A stretch of 64,000 nucleotides of DNA, from NCBI RefSeq assembly GCF_000745315.1, contig NZ_JQNQ01000001.1:434001-498000 (forward strand), in the 5' to 3' direction. Position numbers and translations under genes: made by a program. The DNA is from Salegentibacter sp. Hel_I_6 (GTDB lineage Bacteria; Bacteroidota; Bacteroidia; Flavobacteriales; Flavobacteriaceae). The notes below the pieces were generated by a model that was not told where the DNA came from, searched no databases, and worked only from the letters and a program-made list of their open reading frames with translations. Positions 1 to 8,781 of this stretch are shown here, piece by piece (within the stretch, counting starts at the first letter, position 1; the number at the start of each line of letters is the position of its first letter).

Positions 1-8
1 TTAATACT

Positions 9-488
9 ATGAGTTTTCTGAATAATCATAAGCTTATCCTTGCAGGAGCCTTTATTGGTGCACTTGCCGGTTTCGTTTACTATAGTTTTATAGGATGCAA
101 TTCCGGAACCTGCGCCATAACCTCCCAACCGGTTAACAGCACAATTTATGGTGCTATGATGGGTGGCTTATTATTCAACATATTTAAATCTAAAAAAAGT
201 GAAGTAGCTATGAACATAGAGCAATTAATCAAAGAAAATAAAGGAACTATTGTAGACGTAAGAACACCTAACGAGTTTCAAAGCGGGCATATAAACAACT
301 CGGTAAATATACCCTTGCATGAACTTTCTAATCGATATGATGAATTTAGCAAAATGGAGAAACCATTTATTATGGTTTGCCGAAGCGGAAACCGCAGCGG
401 TTTAGCTACAGAAATGCTAAATAAAAAGAATATTGAAGCTTATAATGGTGGCGCCTGGGATGCCGTTGATGGGATTCTAAATAAATAA
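9..488 (+). CDS. DUF6132-type membrane segment fused to a rhodanese domain
   Basis: The 159-residue protein has two parts. Residues 1-60 form two hydrophobic segments around a Cys-containing loop (GCNSGTCAITSQP), the pattern of the small DUF6132 membrane proteins. Residues 69-159 form a single rhodanese domain with VDVRTPNEF near the start and the active-site loop CRSGNRSG, whose Cys would carry a persulfide. Rhodaneses transfer sulfane sulfur; the membrane part suggests action at the inner membrane, possibly with a transported sulfur compound. A Met at the domain junction (MNIEQLIKENKG) could give a soluble rhodanese by internal initiation, but this is inference. It sits at the window edge, convergent with the next gene, so its operon partners are not visible. 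Confidence 0.85.
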   Translation: MSFLNNHKLILAGAFIGALAGFVYYSFIGCNSGTCAITSQPVNSTIYGAMMGGLLFNIFKSKKSEVAMNIEQLIKENKGTIVDVRTPNEFQSGHINNSVNIPLHELSNRYDEFSKMEKPFIMVCRSGNRSGLATEMLNKKNIEAYNGGAWDAVDGILNK

Positions 489-517
489 TAAACGGCGCAG
501 TAAAAGCTTAAATTCTA

Positions 518-1720
518 TTATTCTACAACATACATCTCATTAGAGGCCTTAATATATTCCTGAGGATTAAAAGTAGATTCAAAGCTATTACGCACCATAT
601 TCAATTTGGCTTTTAAATCGGCAATTTTGGTTTTTAGATATTCATCGTTTTCGTATTTCTTGATCAACGAATCGTATTTTTTCAGGTTTTCAAGGATTCT
701 AAAAGTGATGGTTCCAAAACGGATTTTTAAATTTTGAACGGCAATCATCTGGTCATGGTAGTCCTGCTTCCAATTCTCTGGATTTTTAGCCTTCTCTTCA
801 GCAATCTTATTCTCAGCAACTTTTGATATATCAAGGATATATTGCGTGCGTTTTTTAGCATCGGTCTCATTTGTGAAATTTCGTTCGAACTCAGCTGGAT
901 CGATTTCCAGAATTTGCACCAAATTTTCCTGCATTGCTTTTTCCTGAAGTTCTTTTAATTCGTCCAGGTTTTTATTTATAGATTCCCATTCGGTTTCGAT
1001 AAGATCTTTATCGTGGGTAAATTGAGCCACAGTTGTGGTTAGTTTCAGCATTTCTGTACTTTGCTGTTTTAACTTTTTATCGCCCCAACCCAGGGAGTTT
1101 ATAAAACTACCAATGCCGTCAAAAACGGTTCCGGCAAACATCCCGGTAAATGGCGTGCCCTGGGCAAGATCTCCGGTTACATTCATAATATGGCTTAAAG
1201 CCGAAAGCCTGGCATCGTTTTTCTTTTCTGCCTCCACAAAGTTTTTGAACTCGCCAAACCATTCCTGGTAACCTTCATAGTGCATAGGATTACTCACCTG
1301 GTCTAACGTAGCATAGAATTCACGGGAAGCATTAAAAAGATTTAGTGGCTTAATTTCACGTTCCATAGACGCTAAATTCAAAACCGCAGAGCTGTAATTA
1401 TATTTATAAACGCTAATAGTATTTTTATCGATTTCCTCCTGGCGTTCTTCAAGAAATTTCACACGCTCCAAAAGTTTCTCTACCTTTTCTGCGGAAGAAT
1501 TTGTGTTTTTTATACTCTCATCCAGGTTACTAATTTTAGAATCTATCTCTTTTATTCTATAATCAAGATTCTGACTCAATAAGCTACGTTCCCTATTAAG
1601 TTCCTGTAAAACCTGCTGGGTTACCGATTGATCTTCTGCAAAACTTTGTGACGAAGCATTCTGAAAAATCATTACTGAAAAAATCAGAAAAATAAAGCCT
1701 AATTTATTAATTTTCAACAT
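518..1720 (-). CDS. exported coiled-coil protein of unknown function
   Basis: I do not recognise this 400-residue protein. A hydrophobic N-terminal segment (about residues 8-25) ending before SQSFAEDQS looks like a Sec signal peptide. Residues about 35-110 are strongly heptad-like and charged, predicting coiled coil. A short Gly-rich hydrophobic patch (GTPFTGMFAGTVFDGIGSF, about residues 190-210) interrupts the middle, and the C-terminal half is again helical and charged. No enzymatic motif is visible. It is probably a periplasmic helical protein and stands alone, convergent with the rhodanese gene and 84 bases downstream of the methyltransferase gene on the same strand. Confidence 0.75.
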   Translation of the reverse strand: MLKINKLGFIFLIFSVMIFQNASSQSFAEDQSVTQQVLQELNRERSLLSQNLDYRIKEIDSKISNLDESIKNTNSSAEKVEKLLERVKFLEERQEEIDKNTISVYKYNYSSAVLNLASMEREIKPLNLFNASREFYATLDQVSNPMHYEGYQEWFGEFKNFVEAEKKNDARLSALSHIMNVTGDLAQGTPFTGMFAGTVFDGIGSFINSLGWGDKKLKQQSTEMLKLTTTVAQFTHDKDLIETEWESINKNLDELKELQEKAMQENLVQILEIDPAEFERNFTNETDAKKRTQYILDISKVAENKIAEEKAKNPENWKQDYHDQMIAVQNLKIRFGTITFRILENLKKYDSLIKKYENDEYLKTKIADLKAKLNMVRNSFESTFNPQEYIKASNEMYVVE

Positions 1721-1803
1721 ATTTAGTCCAATATAATGTGATTAGATAACAAACCGAAGATAAACATTTTTTATGCCAGTTAATTTTCAGCTACTAAAAT
1801 AGC

Positions 1804-2532
1804 TTAAATTTCACCTATCCTGGTTAAGATAGGAAAAACCACTTTATTCTGATTTCCAAAAGCTTTTTGTAGATCATTTTTAACCAAATCTACAGGATTT
1901 TCTCCCTTCGCATTTTCGTAGTGCTTTACGGCGCTCCAGGTTTTTAAATAACCAATAAGATGACCAAACGTCCATAAATACTCTTGCTTAAATTGCGGGG
2001 ATTTTATCTCCCTGAACGGAAAAGGTATTGTTTGATAATGTTCATCTAAGTATTTTCGTTCCACATCCCAATATGGTCCAATCAGGTTTTCGTAAAAGTC
2101 TTCAATTATTTTATTGGTTTCAGGATTACTTTTAAATAAGGAATAACCAATTATAGCAATAATTCCATTGGGTTTTAAGACGCGTTTTGCCTCGTTAAAA
2201 AAAGCATCAAATTTGAACCAATGAAAAGCCTGCGCAACGGTGATAAGATCAAAACTATTATCGGGATAGTTCGTTTTTTCGGCTGGTTGAAGCGAATAAT
2301 CAATATTTGAATGTTTTACCGCATTTTCTAATTGCTGTTTACTAATATCACTCGCCTTTACTTCCCTGAAGAATTTAGAAAGTTCCCCTGCTACCTGTCC
2401 ATTCCCTGTCCCGCAATCCCAGGCCTTTTCTGTTTCAGCCAAATTTCTTTTCAAAAAAGCATATAATTCCTGCGGATATGTAGGTCTATATCTAGCATAA
2501 AAAGAGGACTGAGAAGAGAAATTATCTTTCAT
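1804..2532 (-). CDS. class I SAM-dependent methyltransferase (methyltransferase type 11-like)
   Basis: The 242-residue protein has the class I SAM fold order: motif I WDCGTGNGQVA (about residue 38), an acidic second strand (VKASDIS), then DLITVAQAFHWF and VLKPNGIIAIIGY as motifs post-I to III. The AQAFHWF signature is typical of type 11 methyltransferases annotated near ubiquinone/trans-aconitate enzymes, but the substrate cannot be read from sequence. The C-terminal half with WTFGHLIGYLKTWSA resembles a family of cytosolic, yeast Crg1-like methyltransferases. It is a monocistronic-looking minus-strand gene. Confidence 0.85.
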   Translation of the reverse strand: MKDNFSSQSSFYARYRPTYPQELYAFLKRNLAETEKAWDCGTGNGQVAGELSKFFREVKASDISKQQLENAVKHSNIDYSLQPAEKTNYPDNSFDLITVAQAFHWFKFDAFFNEAKRVLKPNGIIAIIGYSLFKSNPETNKIIEDFYENLIGPYWDVERKYLDEHYQTIPFPFREIKSPQFKQEYLWTFGHLIGYLKTWSAVKHYENAKGENPVDLVKNDLQKAFGNQNKVVFPILTRIGEI

Positions 2533-2582
2533 AAAGATGTCGGGTTATATAACTCAATTTAAGAAAATATAAGACAAAAAAA

Positions 2583-2604
2583 GAACCGTCTTAAAAGACG
2601 GTTC
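2583..2604 (-). terminator. intrinsic terminator of the lipoprotein gene at 2632
   Basis: GAACCGTC and GACGGTTC pair around TTAAAA, and the minus strand continues into a run of seven T. It lies 27 bases past the stop of the minus-strand gene at 2632-3303. The CTTAAAAG loop core recurs in the terminators at 36556 and 52829. Confidence 0.85.
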
Positions 2605-2631
2605 CTATAAAATTTTATTTAAAAGATTTTT

Positions 2632-3303
2632 CTATTGATCTACTTCTACCGTATCCGGCTCCTGGCTGTAGTCTGATTCGTCAACTGATCCTGGATTACT
2701 ACTCATTGTACCACTAGTATTAGGAGCATCCATCTCTTCCATTACATCGGCAGCTTTATTAAAGAAAGACCTAAGTTTTTCTTTGGCATTACTAGATTTC
2801 ATGTCTATTTCCTTAAGTTCAGCTTTAAGTTCATCTACTTCACCTGAAAGTTCTTCGTAAGCATTATCCTGAAGTTTCTCTAAAGCAGCAACTGCAGTTT
2901 GCAATTGCATATTCATATCATCGGCAGGATCGCTCAAACTATCGCCAATTACCTCTAATTTTTCATCAGCTTGCATCCCGAAATCTCTACTTCTTTCAGA
3001 AACCGCAGCTGCAAATTTCTGCAATGCTATTTCAGGATCAATTTCCTCCTGCATTTCTGCATATTCGTCATCACCATCAACGTAGGTAAGGTAATCTGCT
3101 ACTGCATTACTTTCAAAAGCATAATTAGAAGTAGTGTCTTCATCTACCTCCATAGTTTGCTCAAACTCTATTTCTTCATCATTCTCCTTCTTATTTCCAT
3201 CGTTACAAGAAAACATAATCCCAGAAGCCAAAAGAATTAGCCCGGTTTTCTTAATAAAATGTGGAGTGTCAATTTTAGATGTGATATTCTTTCTCAGTTT
3301 CAT
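2632..3303 (-). CDS. acidic helical lipoprotein of unknown function
   Basis: The 223-residue protein begins with a basic N-terminus and a hydrophobic stretch ending ASGIMFSC, a lipobox with the lipidated Cys near residue 33. The mature part is very acidic (runs such as NDEEIEFEQTMEVDEDTT) and then helical, with coiled-coil-like segments between about residues 85 and 190, and ends in a Ser/Glu-rich tail. I cannot assign a family. It is likely an inner- or outer-membrane-tethered periplasmic protein. It is transcribed alone and followed by its own terminator. Confidence 0.75.
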   Translation of the reverse strand: MKLRKNITSKIDTPHFIKKTGLILLASGIMFSCNDGNKKENDEEIEFEQTMEVDEDTTSNYAFESNAVADYLTYVDGDDEYAEMQEEIDPEIALQKFAAAVSERSRDFGMQADEKLEVIGDSLSDPADDMNMQLQTAVAALEKLQDNAYEELSGEVDELKAELKEIDMKSSNAKEKLRSFFNKAADVMEEMDAPNTSGTMSSNPGSVDESDYSQEPDTVEVDQ

Positions 3304-3465
3304 TTTTCTTAATTTTGGTTGTAAAATTTAAAATTAGGAAATAAATAAAAGCTGAGCTCAGTACGAATGATAAACTATTTCTAAAAATTTAGATAAAAGT
3401 CTAATTTTCGTTAAATTGAATGTGAAAATTTTTGAAATCAGAAATTTTTCTTAAAAAATCCGATT

Positions 3466-4560
3466 TTACACGTTAAACCTGAAGTGCATTACATCACCAT
3501 CTTTAACGATATAATCTTTTCCTTCTACACGCATTTTTCCGGCTTCTTTTACTTTGGCCTCACTTCCCAATTGATCAAAATCTTCGTAAGCGATTACTTC
3601 GGCACGAATAAATCCCTTTTCAAAATCGGTATGAATTACTCCAGCCGCTTGTGGAGCACTGGAGCCTACAGGAATAGTCCAGGCACGAACTTCTTTAACA
3701 CCTGCAGTAAAATATGTTTGAAGATTTAATAAACTATACGCCCCACGAATAAGCTTAGCAGCTCCAGGCTCTTCTAAACCTATATCCTGAAGAAACATTT
3801 GACGCTCTTCATAATCCTCAAGTTCGGTAATATCGGCTTCGGTTCCTACGGCTAGCACTAAAACCTCAGCATTTTCTTCCTTTACTGCTTCTTTTACACG
3901 TTCTACATGTGCATTTCCAGAAACTGCAGCACCTTCATCTACATTACAAACATACATCACCGGTTTATCGGTAATAAACTGTAATGGTTTTATAAATTCT
4001 TTTCTTTGGTCTTCGGTAAGATCAATAGCCCTAACAGATTTCCCAGCTTCAAGTCCTTGCTTTACTTTATTAAGAGCTGCTTCTTCTTTTTGTGCCTCTT
4101 TATTTCCGGTTCTAGCTGCTCGTTTTACTTTTTCAAGTTTCTTTTCTGCAGTTTCAAGGTCTTTTAATTGAAGTTCCATATCTATAGTCTCCTTATCTCG
4201 AATAGGATCTATGGAACCGTCTACGTGCACAATATTATCATTGTCAAAACAACGCAATACGTGAAGAATAGCATCGGTCTCACGAATATTACCCAAAAAC
4301 TGGTTTCCAAGACCTTCACCTTTACTAGCACCTTTTACCAATCCTGCAATATCTACGATCTCTACGGTAGCCGGTTGTACTTTCTCAGGATTAACCAAAC
4401 TTTCCAGGCGTTCTAATCTGGAATCTGGTACATTAACCACTCCTACATTAGGCTCTATGGTACAAAAAGGGAAATTTGCGCTTTGCGCCTTTGCATTAGA
4501 AAGACAATTAAAAAGCGTTGATTTTCCTACATTTGGTAATCCTACAATTCCGGCTTTCAT
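3466..4560 (-). CDS. ychF: redox-regulated ribosome-associated ATPase YchF (Obg family)
   Basis: The 364-residue length from the ATG at 4558-4560 matches YchF exactly, so the in-frame upstream extension to 4722 is not coding. G1 is GLPNVGKST (residues 7-15), G3 is DIAGLVKGAS with the hydrophobic Leu typical of this HAS-GTPase subgroup, and CNVDEG stands in the G4 position that gives ATP specificity. The C-terminal 80 residues (TYFTAGVKEVRAWTIPVGSS onward) are the TGS domain. YchF binds ribosomes and the 70S/50S interface and affects oxidative stress responses and start-codon fidelity in studied bacteria. A Bacteroidota -7 box lies just upstream of the start. Confidence 0.97.
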   Translation of the reverse strand: MKAGIVGLPNVGKSTLFNCLSNAKAQSANFPFCTIEPNVGVVNVPDSRLERLESLVNPEKVQPATVEIVDIAGLVKGASKGEGLGNQFLGNIRETDAILHVLRCFDNDNIVHVDGSIDPIRDKETIDMELQLKDLETAEKKLEKVKRAARTGNKEAQKEEAALNKVKQGLEAGKSVRAIDLTEDQRKEFIKPLQFITDKPVMYVCNVDEGAAVSGNAHVERVKEAVKEENAEVLVLAVGTEADITELEDYEERQMFLQDIGLEEPGAAKLIRGAYSLLNLQTYFTAGVKEVRAWTIPVGSSAPQAAGVIHTDFEKGFIRAEVIAYEDFDQLGSEAKVKEAGKMRVEGKDYIVKDGDVMHFRFNV

Positions 4561-4582
4561 AGTATATGATTTTTTGCGGCTG

Positions 4583-4590
4583 CAAATGTA
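4583..4590 (-). promoter_or_regulatory. -7 promoter box for ychF
   Basis: Minus-strand TACATTTG matches the Bacteroidota TAnnTTTG -7 element, 23 bases upstream of the ychF ATG. I see no clear -33 TTG at the right distance. Confidence 0.55.
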
Positions 4591-4788
4591 CGTTTTTTCT
4601 ATTGTAGCCGCTAATTTCTTTTGAAGTCTATGTTTATCAATTTTAAAAAAAGCATATCCAACATTCACAATCCAATATCTTAGTTTCTGCCTTTTCCAAA
4701 AGTATTTTCCGAAGAAAATCAAAAACTATAGTAATTGGTGTGAAGATTGATACATTTTTACTTTCAATTTACATATCTCGTCTTAGCC

Positions 4789-5724
4789 ATGAAAAAATTT
4801 CAAATTCTATTACTTGCCATTAGTCTAAGTGTAATTTCCTGTTATACTGATAGGGACGACTTAAATTCTGAAGGTAGAAATCCCAATAACCCCGAAATTC
4901 CACAAGAACACGAAAATCAATTTGTTACTGAAGATGGAGAAGTTTTTTCAACGGGTTTAGATTGCAATGGTACGGGAGAGTATAATATAGATTCTGCAAA
5001 TTTACTTGAAAACATCAGCATACCTGATAGCATCCCAGCTAACTTTGATCTGTCCGAAAATCTTCCGCCGGTAAGAAACCAGGGCAACCTGGGATCTTGC
5101 GTTTCCTGGGCTACAAGTTATTATATGAAGTCTTTTCAAGAAAAAATTGAATCTGGATTACCTTATTCCGAAGCAAATATTTTCAGCCCGTCTTACACTT
5201 ATAATCAACTTACCGGCGATGATTGTGGTGGGACTTCCATCCAAGAAACCCTCGCTTTAATTGAGGAACAGGGCGTTGCTACCTTAGAGCTGTTTCCCTA
5301 TATGGACGATAATTGTACCACCCAACCAGACGAAACGGTAACTGAAGCGGCCAGCGATGCAAGAATATCAGATTTTAAAGCTTTAAGCGGGGAAAATATG
5401 ATTGCTGAAATGAAAACCCTCATCACCCAACAAAATCCTATTGTTATAGGCGCAGTTCTTTCTCCTGAGTTTGGTAAAACCGATAGTTTCGGTTTGAGCG
5501 CCTACCGGGAACACAGTGTAGATTATGATGAAGTAACCTGTCACGCGATGTTAGTGATTGGTTTTGATGACGAAGTAAATGCCTTTAAAGTAGTAAATTC
5601 CTGGGGGCAAGGCTGGGGAGATGCCGGTTTTGTATGGATAGATTACCAGGCCTTTGAAAATGTTACCGATGAGAATGCTACATTTAAAGTAATCAATGAG
5701 GCTTATGTAGCTTTTGATCTTTAA
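4789..5724 (+). CDS. papain-family (C1) cysteine peptidase lipoprotein
   Basis: From the ATG at 4789 the 312-residue protein opens with a signal peptide and lipobox LSVISC (Cys18), so it should be membrane-tethered outside the cytoplasm. PPVRNQGNLGSCVSW carries the oxyanion Gln98 and nucleophile Cys104, with the same six-residue spacing as papain Gln19-Cys25. A His follows in CHAMLVIGFDD and the Asn in VVNSWGQGWGDAGF, completing the triad in the usual order. The 65-residue stretch before the domain is short and acidic, without the ERFNIN-type propeptide of eukaryotic cathepsins. An earlier TTG at 4747 would add residues before the signal peptide and is unlikely. It stands alone between ychF (divergent) and recQ. 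Confidence 0.92.
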   Translation: MKKFQILLLAISLSVISCYTDRDDLNSEGRNPNNPEIPQEHENQFVTEDGEVFSTGLDCNGTGEYNIDSANLLENISIPDSIPANFDLSENLPPVRNQGNLGSCVSWATSYYMKSFQEKIESGLPYSEANIFSPSYTYNQLTGDDCGGTSIQETLALIEEQGVATLELFPYMDDNCTTQPDETVTEAASDARISDFKALSGENMIAEMKTLITQQNPIVIGAVLSPEFGKTDSFGLSAYREHSVDYDEVTCHAMLVIGFDDEVNAFKVVNSWGQGWGDAGFVWIDYQAFENVTDENATFKVINEAYVAFDL

Positions 5725-5810
5725 AAAACAACAACTTTTTCTAATATACTAGAATTCCCGATAAACTAATTTAAAAATAAGTGTTTTCCCATATTTTAAG
5801 CACATTCGGG

Positions 5811-5840
5811 TTTGTGAATTGTGACTTTGCCCTAACTTTG
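5811..5840 (+). promoter_or_regulatory. recQ promoter with -33 and -7 elements
   Basis: TTTG at 5811-5814 and TAACTTTG at 5833-5840 are separated by 18 bases, a good Bacteroidota sigma-A promoter. The recQ ATG begins only five bases after the -7 box, so the transcript should start at or next to the start codon. Confidence 0.75.
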
Positions 5841-5845
5841 CAGCT

Positions 5846-7948
5846 ATGGAAAATACCCGGGTTTTACATACGCTTAAAGAATATTTTGGTTTTGATAGTT
5901 TTAGACCGCTTCAAAAAAGGATCATTGATTCTGTTTTTGAAGGAAAAGATAACCTGGTAATTATGCCCACTGGTGGCGGAAAATCTATTTGCTACCAACT
6001 TCCTGCTATTTTGCTTCCGGAAATTACCCTGGTAATTTCACCGCTTATCGCCTTGATGAAAGACCAGGTAGACGGACTTACCGCTAATGGCGTTCCCGCG
6101 GCATTTTTAAATAGTAGCCAAACCGAGAGCCAGCAACAGGAGATTTTCAAAAAAATTGATTCCAAAGAATTAAAACTGCTTTATGTTGCTCCGGAAAGTC
6201 TGCAGTTTGTAGACCGGTTTATGAGCGACGGAAAAATAAGTTTGATCGCAGTAGATGAAGCGCATTGTATCTCCAGCTGGGGGCACGATTTTAGACCGGC
6301 ATATACGCAATTAGGTTATTTAAAAAATCGCTTTCCCACTACCCCAATGATCGCGCTAACCGCTACAGCCGATAAAGCTACGCGAGAAGATATTTGCCGG
6401 CAATTAAATGTTCCAAATGCCGAAAAGCACATTGCTTCATTTGATAGGAAAAATCTAAGTCTTGATGTGCGGCCGGGAATTAAGCGCTTTGAGCAAATCA
6501 CCAATTTTGTAAAAACACGAAAAAAGGAAAGCGGAATTATCTACTGCCTAAGTAGAAAAAACACCGAAGAAATTGCTGAAAAACTGCAACGTAAAGGTTT
6601 TGAAGCAGAAGCATACCACGCCGGTCTACCGGCAGAGAAACGTATTGAAATTCAGGATAATTTTATCAATGATAATTCAAAGATTATTTGTGCTACCATC
6701 GCTTTTGGGATGGGCATCGATAAATCAAATATCCGCTGGGTAATTCATTATAATATGCCCAAAAACCTGGAAGGTTATTACCAGGAAATTGGTCGTGCAG
6801 GTCGTGACGGATTGCCCTCAGACACTATGCTTTTTCATAGCTATGCCGATGTGGTGCAGTTGCAAAAATTCGCTTCCAACTCAGGAAATGAAGAAGTTCA
6901 GTTAGCCAAACTAGACCGAATGAAGCAATATTCTGAAGCATTAAGTTGCCGCCGAAAAATATTGCTGAGTTATTTTGGAGAATTAAAACAGGAGGATTGT
7001 GGCAATTGCGATATTTGTAAGAATCCACCCCAATTTTTTGATGGCACGGTGATCGCTCAAAAAGTTCTTTCCTGTATTTTCAGGCTAAAAGAAAACGAAC
7101 CGATTACAGTTTTAATAGACGTTTTAAGAGGTTCACAAAATGAAGCTGTTATTAGCAAAAACTATCAGAAAATTAAAACTTTTGGAATTGGCAATGATAT
7201 TTCCTGGCACCACTGGCAGCAGTATATTATTCAGCTTATCAACCTTGGTTATGTAGAAATCGCTTTTCATAGAGGTAATAATTTACAACTTACGGAATTG
7301 GCTAAAAATGTTTTGTTTGAAGGTGAAAAAGTTCAGCTTGCTGAAGTTCCTGATCGCAAAAAACTGAAACGCCGTGAAGAAACAGAAGTTGCAGAAAAAA
7401 CTTCAGATAATTCCCTTTTTGAAAAACTAAGACAGCTACGCTTAAAAATTGCCCGTGAAGAAGAAATTCCCGCTTACCTCATCTTTAACGATGCTACCTT
7501 AAAAGAAATGGAAAAATCCCGCCCTATGACCGATGATGAATTTCTTCAGATCAATGGTGTAGGGAGACAAAAAATGCAGGATTATGGGTATGAGTTCATA
7601 AAGGAGATCATCGCTTTCAGTAAAAAAAAACGTAGCACTAAAAAACGTAAAAAAGCAAATACCTACAAAGCAACTTTAGATTTATTAAATGAAGGTTTAA
7701 ACCTGGAAGAAATTGCGAAAAAACGAGAGCTTGCAATTACTACTGTTTATTCGCATTTGGCAAAATTATATACTGAAAATGAAGCCGTAGATCCAATGAA
7801 ATATGTTTCTAAAGCCGATTTTAAAGCTATTGAAAAAGCCAAAACTGAACTTGAGAATCCAGAAGGTTTAAAACCATATTTTGAACATTTTGAAGAAGCC
7901 ATAGATTACGGAACGATCAGGTTAGCCTTAGCTGTTTTAGAAAAATAG
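5846..7948 (+). CDS. recQ: ATP-dependent DNA helicase RecQ
   Basis: This 700-residue superfamily 2 helicase unwinds DNA 3'-5' in recombination and fork repair. Walker A is PTGGGKS (residues 41-47), motif II is DEAH (137-140) followed by CISSWGHDFR, and motif VI is QEIGRAGRDG. A zinc-binding part has four Cys around residues 370-400 (SCRRKILLSYF, DCGNCDIC), followed by the winged-helix RQC region and an HRDC-like domain (about 530-600). The last 100 residues include a helix-turn-helix (LNLEEIAKKRELAITTVYSH), a C-terminal HTH extension seen in many Bacteroidota and Firmicutes RecQ. A promoter sits directly at the start, giving a near-leaderless mRNA. Confidence 0.97.
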   Translation: MENTRVLHTLKEYFGFDSFRPLQKRIIDSVFEGKDNLVIMPTGGGKSICYQLPAILLPEITLVISPLIALMKDQVDGLTANGVPAAFLNSSQTESQQQEIFKKIDSKELKLLYVAPESLQFVDRFMSDGKISLIAVDEAHCISSWGHDFRPAYTQLGYLKNRFPTTPMIALTATADKATREDICRQLNVPNAEKHIASFDRKNLSLDVRPGIKRFEQITNFVKTRKKESGIIYCLSRKNTEEIAEKLQRKGFEAEAYHAGLPAEKRIEIQDNFINDNSKIICATIAFGMGIDKSNIRWVIHYNMPKNLEGYYQEIGRAGRDGLPSDTMLFHSYADVVQLQKFASNSGNEEVQLAKLDRMKQYSEALSCRRKILLSYFGELKQEDCGNCDICKNPPQFFDGTVIAQKVLSCIFRLKENEPITVLIDVLRGSQNEAVISKNYQKIKTFGIGNDISWHHWQQYIIQLINLGYVEIAFHRGNNLQLTELAKNVLFEGEKVQLAEVPDRKKLKRREETEVAEKTSDNSLFEKLRQLRLKIAREEEIPAYLIFNDATLKEMEKSRPMTDDEFLQINGVGRQKMQDYGYEFIKEIIAFSKKKRSTKKRKKANTYKATLDLLNEGLNLEEIAKKRELAITTVYSHLAKLYTENEAVDPMKYVSKADFKAIEKAKTELENPEGLKPYFEHFEEAIDYGTIRLALAVLEK

Positions 7949-7959
7949 GAAGCAGAAGT

Positions 7960-8751
7960 TTAAAAATCTTCCAGCCCAATTTTATTTAAAAGTAAGCCCG
8001 AGGCCGGCACTATATAATCCATCTGCATTTCAACGCCGGGTTTTAAGCTGTTTTCCAGATTTTCCAGTGTCAATTCACCTCTACCAAGTTGCAGCAAAGC
8101 GCCCATCATTAAACGAACCTGGTGCCTTAGGAAACCGGCGCTATGAATATGAAAAATATAAGATTTTTCAGGAAAAAAGTTTGCGGTGATTTCGGTATTT
8201 TCAACTAATTCAGACTTTATGATCTCACGCTCAAAAGTGCTGTTTTCTGAAACCCGCACACAATAGTTTCTAAACTGGTGTCTACCTTCAAAAAGCTTTG
8301 CTCCTTTTTTCATCAATTCAATGTCAAGGTCAAACTGAAAATTAGCCATTAAAGGCGCGCAAAAAGGATGATTTTTCTCTCCAAAACTAAATAAATAAGC
8401 ATATTCCTTAAGTTTTGGATGCTGAATGATATTGAATTTCGCATCTACTTCAGTAATGGCAAGCGCTCGAATATCCTGTGGTAAATTCTGGTTGAATTCT
8501 TTTAAAAATTCATCCAGATCTGTAAGTGGTTCGTAATCCAAAAACAACTCAAATGCCGATTCCTGAGCAGAAACCATAGCATCGGTTCTACTGGTGCCTA
8601 AAATCTTAAACTTTTGTTCAGGCATCACATAACGTAGCGTTTTTGTAATTAATTCTTCTACTGTTTTTACATTTGGCTGCTTTTGCCAGCCGTGCAGACG
8701 ATAGCCTAAATACTGAACTTTAATAAGGTAAAAATAGCGCTTGGCTTGCAA
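7960..8751 (-). CDS. divergent tRNA pseudouridine synthase of the TruA family
   Basis: The 263-residue protein is the right length and order for TruA: YLIKVQYLGYRLHGWQKQP at the N-terminus and HIHSAGFLRHQVRLMMGAL in the C-terminal half. TruA converts uridines 38-40 of tRNA anticodon stems to pseudouridine, using an Asp in GRTDAGVHA. Here the loop reads SRTDAMVSA, so the Asp is kept but neighbouring Gly and His are replaced. This points to a paralog with altered target choice, alongside a canonical TruA that may lie elsewhere. The start must be TTG (8749-8751): no ATG or GTG lies between it and the in-frame stop nine codons upstream, and the next Met is inside the domain. It is convergent with recQ, 11 bases apart. 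Confidence 0.85.
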   Translation of the reverse strand: MQAKRYFYLIKVQYLGYRLHGWQKQPNVKTVEELITKTLRYVMPEQKFKILGTSRTDAMVSAQESAFELFLDYEPLTDLDEFLKEFNQNLPQDIRALAITEVDAKFNIIQHPKLKEYAYLFSFGEKNHPFCAPLMANFQFDLDIELMKKGAKLFEGRHQFRNYCVRVSENSTFEREIIKSELVENTEITANFFPEKSYIFHIHSAGFLRHQVRLMMGALLQLGRGELTLENLENSLKPGVEMQMDYIVPASGLLLNKIGLEDF

Positions 8752-8781
8752 ATTTTGCGTTTTTCGGGGTTTGGAATACTA

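Noticed and set aside
4561..4722. N-terminal extension of YchF in the same frame
   Set aside because: The YchF family starts at MKAGIVGLPNVGKST and is 364 residues long from there; the extension overlaps the promoter box and has no domain.
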